DNA from: a virus
Direction: 5' to 3' (one strand)
Length of the DNA stretch: 25,277 bases
Virus record (IMG/VR): IMGVR_UViG_3300043569_000219
Span: 1-25,277 of that record
Below the pieces are notes generated by a model that searched no databases, was not told where the DNA came from, and saw only the letters and a list, made by a program, of their open reading frames with translations. The position numbers and the translations under genes were made by a program. How positions within the stretch are numbered: position 1 is the stretch's first letter; every line of letters begins with the position of its first letter. Of this stretch, positions 22,286-25,277 are shown in pieces.

Positions 22286-22914
22286 CTCATCACCCGCTCT
22301 CCTCTTATGTAGTGCACTATGTTTACGTTATATATGCTGTGGTGTATTGGATTCCGTAGTGTGCGGTAGTTTTCTTTTATTATCTTGTGTATGTTTATGT
22401 CGACTGGGTATGGGTTCACTATTTTTTCGGCTAGTTGGTCAACTATTTTCTCGGCTAGTCTTCTGCTTAATCCGAAGTTTGTGCTTTCAAAGAATGTTCT
22501 TATGTGTTTTCTCCAGTCTTCTGTTGGCGGAAGCTCTCTTGGTATGACTGGTATACCTATCTGGAGGTAGTCCCATTCTTTCTGTCTAATCTTGTATACT
22601 GCTATGTCGCTTAGTATTATGTCGCTGTCGACGTGTATGAAGTGTGTTAGATTGTACGCTAGAAAGTGTTTCACCAGAATTTTTATCCCTTCAAGTATGC
22701 TTACGTCGCTTTCCCATCTTGCATGTCTGCTTTCATAGTTTTGCCAAGGTGTTCTAGTATCATATTCTAGAACCTCTACGTTTACGTTTATGGTTTCGCT
22801 TCTTGAAACGTCTCTTGCTATCACTATTTTGTGGGGGTTAAGCTTTTTTATGGCTTGCATCCACTCTTTCAGGTATCTTGTTCCACCTACTGTTGTACAC
22901 GTGTAAAACATCAT
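22282..22914 (-). CDS. GT-A fold glycosyltransferase with DxD motif
   Basis: About 210 residues from the ATG at 22914. A GTG at 22947 is in frame, but AGAGGAT lies at better distance for 22914. It starts with a GT-A strand (MMFYTCTTVGGTRYL), then KIVIARDVSRSE, and the key metal and nucleotide-sugar motif HFIHVDSDIIL (Asp 96, Asp 98). Later come GIPVIPRELPPTEDW and STNFGLSRRLAEKIVD, which resemble acceptor-side motifs of GT2-like enzymes. The C-terminus includes DINIHKIIKENYRTLRN. It probably adds a sugar that the FkbM enzyme then methylates. It overlaps the upstream Myb-like gene by 77 bases and the FkbM gene by four. Confidence 0.75.
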   Translation of the reverse strand: MMFYTCTTVGGTRYLKEWMQAIKKLNPHKIVIARDVSRSETINVNVEVLEYDTRTPWQNYESRHARWESDVSILEGIKILVKHFLAYNLTHFIHVDSDIILSDIAVYKIRQKEWDYLQIGIPVIPRELPPTEDWRKHIRTFFESTNFGLSRRLAEKIVDQLAEKIVNPYPVDINIHKIIKENYRTLRNPIHHSIYNVNIVHYIRGERVMR

Positions 22915-23125
22915 AGGGGCATAATCCTCTAAACGTGAATGTTTCACCTAGAAGAGGGTTTTCTGCTGGGGGGTTCCCTCGCTGATTCAACATACGGATT
23001 TCTTTAAGTAAAGCCATTTCATATTTCGATAGCTTGTAGTTTCTTTCCCATAGTTTCTTTAAAAGAGCAAGCTCATCATTAGTCCACTTGTGTCTAACTC
23101 TTAGAGTAATGTTTTCTGTTTCCAA
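22838..23125 (-). CDS. Myb/SANT-like helix-turn-helix protein
   Basis: 95 residues. The core RHKWTNDELALLKKLWERNY and KYEMALLKEIRMLNQRG matches the Trp-anchored first helices of a Myb/SANT or related HTH domain. The second half (NPLLGETFTFRGLCPYDVL ...) is less clear and is encoded over the start of the glycosyltransferase in another frame, so part of it may be a passenger of the overlap. It overlaps the upstream 110-residue gene by 25 bases. It may be a small DNA-binding regulator of the early operon. The HTH assignment is by eye. Confidence 0.55.
   Translation of the reverse strand: METENITLRVRHKWTNDELALLKKLWERNYKLSKYEMALLKEIRMLNQRGNPPAENPLLGETFTFRGLCPYDVLHVYNSRWNKIPERVDASHKKA
22895..22906. 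repeat. Dispersed palindrome GTACACGTGTAA
   Basis: Core TACACGTGTA, the only fully symmetric CG-centred copy, near the start of the DxD glycosyltransferase and inside the Myb-like gene. Confidence 0.65.
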
Positions 23126-23433
23126 TCTTTTGCCACCTCTCTATACATATCTTGTAGTCTTCTCCTCTTTCTTAAAACATCTTCACTTGGTAAATACTCA
23201 TGTTGACTCTGAATCTTTTGTCTTGCCCTTCTAATTGTTTCTGGTGGTGTTGCTCTGTATAGGAAGGCTCGTCTGAATTCTTTTGGTATGTTGATTTTGT
23301 CGAATATTTCCCAGAATAGGAGCATTAGGAGTTTGTCGTTGTTGCGGGCTTCTGGGTAGTGGGCTAGAATATAGCGTATTCCAGTTTCAACTCTGGAAAG
23401 TTTTTCTTTAAGCTGTTCTGGCTGTTCTGTCAT
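23101..23433 (-). CDS. 110-residue helical protein, unknown
   Basis: Helical throughout: PEQLKEKLSRVETGIRYIL, NNDKLLMLLFWEIFDKINIP, then a basic region TPPETIRRARQKIQSQHEYL and SEDVLRKRRRLQDMYREVAK. The middle 'tpeTIrRaRqkiq...lP...v...R' pattern is common in small virus proteins of unknown function and could bind nucleic acid. It lies between the 210-residue protein and the Myb-like gene in the RHH-ParB operon. I do not know its function. Confidence 0.6.
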   Translation of the reverse strand: MTEQPEQLKEKLSRVETGIRYILAHYPEARNNDKLLMLLFWEIFDKINIPKEFRRAFLYRATPPETIRRARQKIQSQHEYLPSEDVLRKRRRLQDMYREVAKDWKQKTLL

Positions 23434-23454
23434 GATGTGTGTTGTGTCTCTCCG

Positions 23455-24087
23455 TTAGATTTGTCTTATTCTTAGGTCTAGGAGTTTGTCGTCTACTGTT
23501 CTTTTAACCTCTTTCATTAGGACTAAGCCGTTTGTGGCTCTGTTGAGCCATGCTATAAAGTGGGTGTCATGTATTATTTTCCAGTCTAGGCTGGCTGTTT
23601 TTCTTGGGTATACGCTGGCTGATTCTAGTGGAAGGTGTCTTCTAGGTATGTTTTTTATCCAGCCAGTTAGTCTTCGCTTTTTATAGTAGTTGAAAATGAA
23701 TTTTTCAGCATCGCTTCCTTTTGTTATGGGTCTGTTTTTGAATGTGTATAGGTTGTTGCCGTATTTTCGGTCTGTGATGTGTAGGGTTAATGTTTTAATC
23801 CAGCATTCGTTTATGTCGTATTTTCTGGCTAACTCAACAGCTAAGGGGATGCTGAAATGTTCTGTCTGGGTTTTCTTGTAGGAGTAGTTTATGAACATGA
23901 AGGGGGTTTGGTATACTTTTACGAGTGCCCATTTGTATGGCATTTCTTCTCTGGGTTTTTTGCTTTCTGTTGCTGAAACTGCTTTCAGTTCATATATGTA
24001 TGGGTCTAGTTTGTCGCCGACAAGCTCTTCAATCAGAAAAAGGCTGGTGGTTGGGATGACTGCTTGTGGAAAGATAAGTTCACTCAA
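23455..24087 (-). CDS. 210-residue protein, unknown
   Basis: The ATG overlaps the ParB-like gene end by eight bases. The N-terminus is MSELIFPQAVIPTTSLFLIE. The body is alpha/beta with YKWALVKVYQTPFMFINYSY, SIPLAVELARKYDINECWIK, LTLHITDRKYGNN and RRLTGWIKNIPRRHLPLESA, and it ends in a basic helical stretch (KEVKRTVDDKLLDLRIRQI). It is basic and aromatic-rich, suggesting nucleic-acid binding. Close coupling with ParB suggests a functional link, for instance as a partition partner, but no ParA Walker motif is present. I do not recognise a family. Confidence 0.55.
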   Translation of the reverse strand: MSELIFPQAVIPTTSLFLIEELVGDKLDPYIYELKAVSATESKKPREEMPYKWALVKVYQTPFMFINYSYKKTQTEHFSIPLAVELARKYDINECWIKTLTLHITDRKYGNNLYTFKNRPITKGSDAEKFIFNYYKKRRLTGWIKNIPRRHLPLESASVYPRKTASLDWKIIHDTHFIAWLNRATNGLVLMKEVKRTVDDKLLDLRIRQI

Positions 24088-24859
24088 GGTAATCCCTCAG
24101 AATCTGTATTATGGCTTCTTGGATGCTTACGCCCCACTCGTCTGCTTGGGCTTTAAGCTTTGGCATCAAGTCAACTGGAATAGGAACTAGAACTGTTATT
24201 CCTCTAGCTCTCTCAAGGGCTTCCCTAGCTGGTAACGTTGGCTCTTGTTCAATCAATCGGGTTGCACGTTGAATCTCCATAACGCTTGGAGGTTCGGGCA
24301 TTTTAGAGGCTTCAACTGCAAGTTCAGTCTTCTTCTCCTCTGGAATTGGAGCACGTTTAACTTCCAATAGCCCAGCTAAAGGCAATTTCTCAGGGGTGGC
24401 GATAATCGCCACCTTCTTTATCCTTTCAGATTCTTCATAGAAACCCAGCCAATCGTCGAGTGTCTTTCTTGGGATTCCCGTTTCTTCGGCTAAGGCTGAT
24501 ACTGTCCATCCTAACTCCCTCATCTTTGCGACCCATCTTCCACGTTCGTAGTAGCTTAGGTCTTCTCGTTGTAGGTTTTCTATTCCCATTTCAATTATTT
24601 CGTAGTCTTTGCTGATTTCTTTTCTTTCTATAATTGGAACTTCTGTTAGTCCCGCTCTTTTTGCGGCTAGGAGTCGGCGTTCTCCAGTTATTAGTTTGTA
24701 TGTTCCGTCTCCTAATGGTTTGACTACTAGTGGGTAGAGTATGCCTCGTTTTTTGATGCTTTCTGTTAACGTTTGGAGTTTTTCTTCGTCAAAGGTTGTT
24801 CTGACACGGAAGTTGTTGGTTTTGATTTTGTCTATTGGGACTTTTTTAATTTCGCTCAT
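24080..24859 (-). CDS. parB: ParB/Spo0J-like protein with C-terminal RHH-like domain
   Basis: 259 residues. The N-terminal ParB domain has the RGILYPLVVKP box (38-48), the CTP-binding YKLITGERRLLAAKRAGL with GERR at 59-62, and MGIENLQREDLSYYERG (91-107). The HTH domain is GWTVSALAEETGIPRKTLDD (117-136). After a linker, 221-259 (ITVLVPIPVDLMPKLKAQ, then WGVSIQEAIIQILRDYL) reads as strand-helix-helix, a ribbon-helix-helix-like end in place of the usual ParB dimerisation domain. ParB proteins bind palindromic parS sites and spread along DNA. The ATG overlaps the stop of the RHH gene (ATGA), so the two are co-translated. No ParA is visible here. It may serve partition, transcription control or genome organisation. 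Confidence 0.85.
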   Translation of the reverse strand: MSEIKKVPIDKIKTNNFRVRTTFDEEKLQTLTESIKKRGILYPLVVKPLGDGTYKLITGERRLLAAKRAGLTEVPIIERKEISKDYEIIEMGIENLQREDLSYYERGRWVAKMRELGWTVSALAEETGIPRKTLDDWLGFYEESERIKKVAIIATPEKLPLAGLLEVKRAPIPEEKKTELAVEASKMPEPPSVMEIQRATRLIEQEPTLPAREALERARGITVLVPIPVDLMPKLKAQADEWGVSIQEAIIQILRDYLE

Positions 24860-25005
24860 GTTTTTGCCCCCTCTTCAAAGTATGTTTTGGCTATTGCTTC
24901 TCTTACTAGGCTACTTATGCTTTTGCCTTTTTGTCGGCTTAGGTCGGCTAGTTTTTGGTATGTTTCAACTTCAATCATGGCTGTTACTTGCACCTTCTTT
25001 CCCAT
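24856..25005 (-). CDS. 49-residue CopG/RHH regulator heading the ParB operon
   Basis: The ATG at 25005 opens 49 codons to TGA at 24856, overlapping the ParB-like start (ATGA). The protein reads MGKKVQVTAMIEVETYQKLA, then DLSRQKGKSISSLVREAIAK and TYFEEGAKT: a clear ribbon-helix-helix with strand (VQVTAMIEV), helix 1 (ETYQKLADLSRQKG) and helix 2 (SISSLVREAIAKTY). GGTG lies six bases before the ATG. Four 8-bp repeats lie between TATA box and start, typical of RHH partition regulators that bind tandem iterons. A role as autoregulator of this operon and DNA-binding partner of the ParB-like protein is likely. Confidence 0.8.
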   Translation of the reverse strand: MGKKVQVTAMIEVETYQKLADLSRQKGKSISSLVREAIAKTYFEEGAKT

Positions 25006-25007
25006 AT

Positions 25008-25036
25008 TTAACACCTAAACAGTTAAACACTTAAAC
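25008..25036 (-). repeat. Four 8-bp iterons (TAAAC core) at the RHH-ParB promoter
   Basis: On the plus strand TTAAC, TAAAC, TAAAC and TAAAC start at 25008, 25016, 25024 and 25032, exactly 8 bp apart. On the minus strand they read as ANKGTTTA units. The array lies between the TATA box and the start codon, so a bound protein would block transcription. A fifth TAAAC at 25042 is part of the TATA region. Confidence 0.65.
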
Positions 25037-25037
25037 C

Positions 25038-25052
25038 TTTATAAACCTTTCC
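25038..25052 (-). promoter_or_regulatory. BRE/TATA promoter of the RHH-ParB operon
   Basis: Minus-strand GGAAAGG followed by TTTATAAA is a textbook archaeal BRE plus TATA box. The expected start is near 25016, inside the iteron array, with an ~11-nt leader holding GGTG before the ATG at 25005. Confidence 0.65.
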
Positions 25053-25061
25053 ACAGAACCT

Positions 25062-25277
25062 TCAAGATATGCGTTTTCCTCTGGCTTCTATCCTTAGGCT
25101 TTTGAGGTAGCATAGCGGGCTGTCTTTGTGTTTACACATGTATGATAGACTGCATTCTACTGGTTTTCCGTTTACAACGTTGCCAGTTAAAAGTTTCTGG
25201 TTTACTAGGGTTATGCGAGCTTCTAGATGGGATGCTGGACAGAAAGTTTTAACCTCATAATAATGAAGCTCACTCAT
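25062..25277 (-). CDS. Cys-rich small protein at the right edge (possibly partial)
   Basis: 71 residues start with an ATG formed by the last three bases of the window, so an upstream extension beyond the window cannot be excluded. It reads MSELHYYEVKTFCPASHLEA, then KPVECSLSYMCKHKDSPLCY with Cys at about 13, 42, 48 and 56, plus His, suggesting a small zinc- or metal-binding fold. It ends 56 bases before the RHH-ParB start, with a full promoter in between. One palindrome (25132-25143) lies inside. The function is unknown. Confidence 0.5.
   Translation of the reverse strand: MSELHYYEVKTFCPASHLEARITLVNQKLLTGNVVNGKPVECSLSYMCKHKDSPLCYLKSLRIEARGKRIS
25132..25143. repeat. Dispersed palindrome TTACACATGTAT
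   Basis: Inside the Cys-rich gene, about 80-90 bp upstream of the RHH-ParB promoter. Confidence 0.6.

Noticed and set aside
1-25277. CRISPR arrays, tRNA or rRNA genes, insertion sequences, terminal repeats
   Set aside because: I looked for spaced identical repeats, cloverleaf ends, transposase motifs and terminal inverted repeats and found none convincing. The only spaced repeats are the iterons, the palindromes and in-gene repeats.

Overview
The window looks like part of the genome of an archaeal filamentous or rod-shaped dsDNA virus (realm Adnaviria, class Tokiviricetes; relatives of rudiviruses and lipothrixviruses), probably from an uncultured archaeon. The main evidence is a 125-residue protein (17542-17919, minus) that matches what I remember of the four-helix major capsid proteins (MCPs) of this class: an N-terminal arm, a G-I-x-G...R..Y loop, and a Y-F-K-x-A-Y-G-L...I-L C-terminal helix. 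A paralogue of it lies on the opposite strand (18170-18658). Archaeal expression signals support this: Shine-Dalgarno sites of the GGTGA(T) type and BRE/TATA-like elements about 25 nt before inferred transcript starts. The window has no terminase, portal, HK97 capsid, rRNA, tRNA or CRISPR array. The precise viral family and the host are inference.

Layout. 1-1006: left flank, with a small Cys-rich ORF (minus) diverging from a PadR-type regulator and a 45-residue Cys protein (plus), which converge on the end of the structural operon. 848-17463 (minus): a long, tightly packed probable virion operon. It holds a glycosyltransferase, two small proteins, a 2042-residue giant protein with an intein, a 35-residue microgene, a 439-residue protein, a 112-residue fibre-type domain protein, a 34-residue microgene, a 1532-residue DUF2341 fibre-like protein with a second intein, three related adhesin-like proteins, and a 52-residue protein. 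17542-19094: the two MCP paralogues back to back across a 250-bp promoter region; the plus-strand one is followed by a ribbon-helix-helix (RHH) protein and a helical protein. 19083-20856 (minus): membrane protein, Hjc-like Holliday junction resolvase, radical SAM protein, HNH-like zinc protein. 20960-21241 (plus): coiled-coil protein. 21138-25277 (minus): early/accessory operon, reading RHH protein and ParB-like protein, two unknowns, a Myb/SANT-like protein, a DxD glycosyltransferase, an FkbM methyltransferase and a third RHH protein; a Cys-rich ORF lies upstream.

How they may work together. The two MCPs would wrap the DNA. The two giant intein-containing proteins and their neighbours would form virion termini or fibres. 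The two glycosyltransferases and the FkbM methyltransferase could decorate virion glycoproteins. The Hjc-like nuclease would resolve replication intermediates. The RHH-ParB pair resembles a partition or regulatory cassette whose promoter carries four 8-bp iterons.

The most unusual signal is a palindrome, TACA-YR-TGTA, present at least 12 times, both in promoters and deep inside genes, with the densest cluster at 20.9-22.9 kb. By hand estimate fewer than one copy is expected by chance. It may be a virus-specific ParB (parS-like) or RHH site. I also report several genes of 34-52 codons found by reading the sequence.
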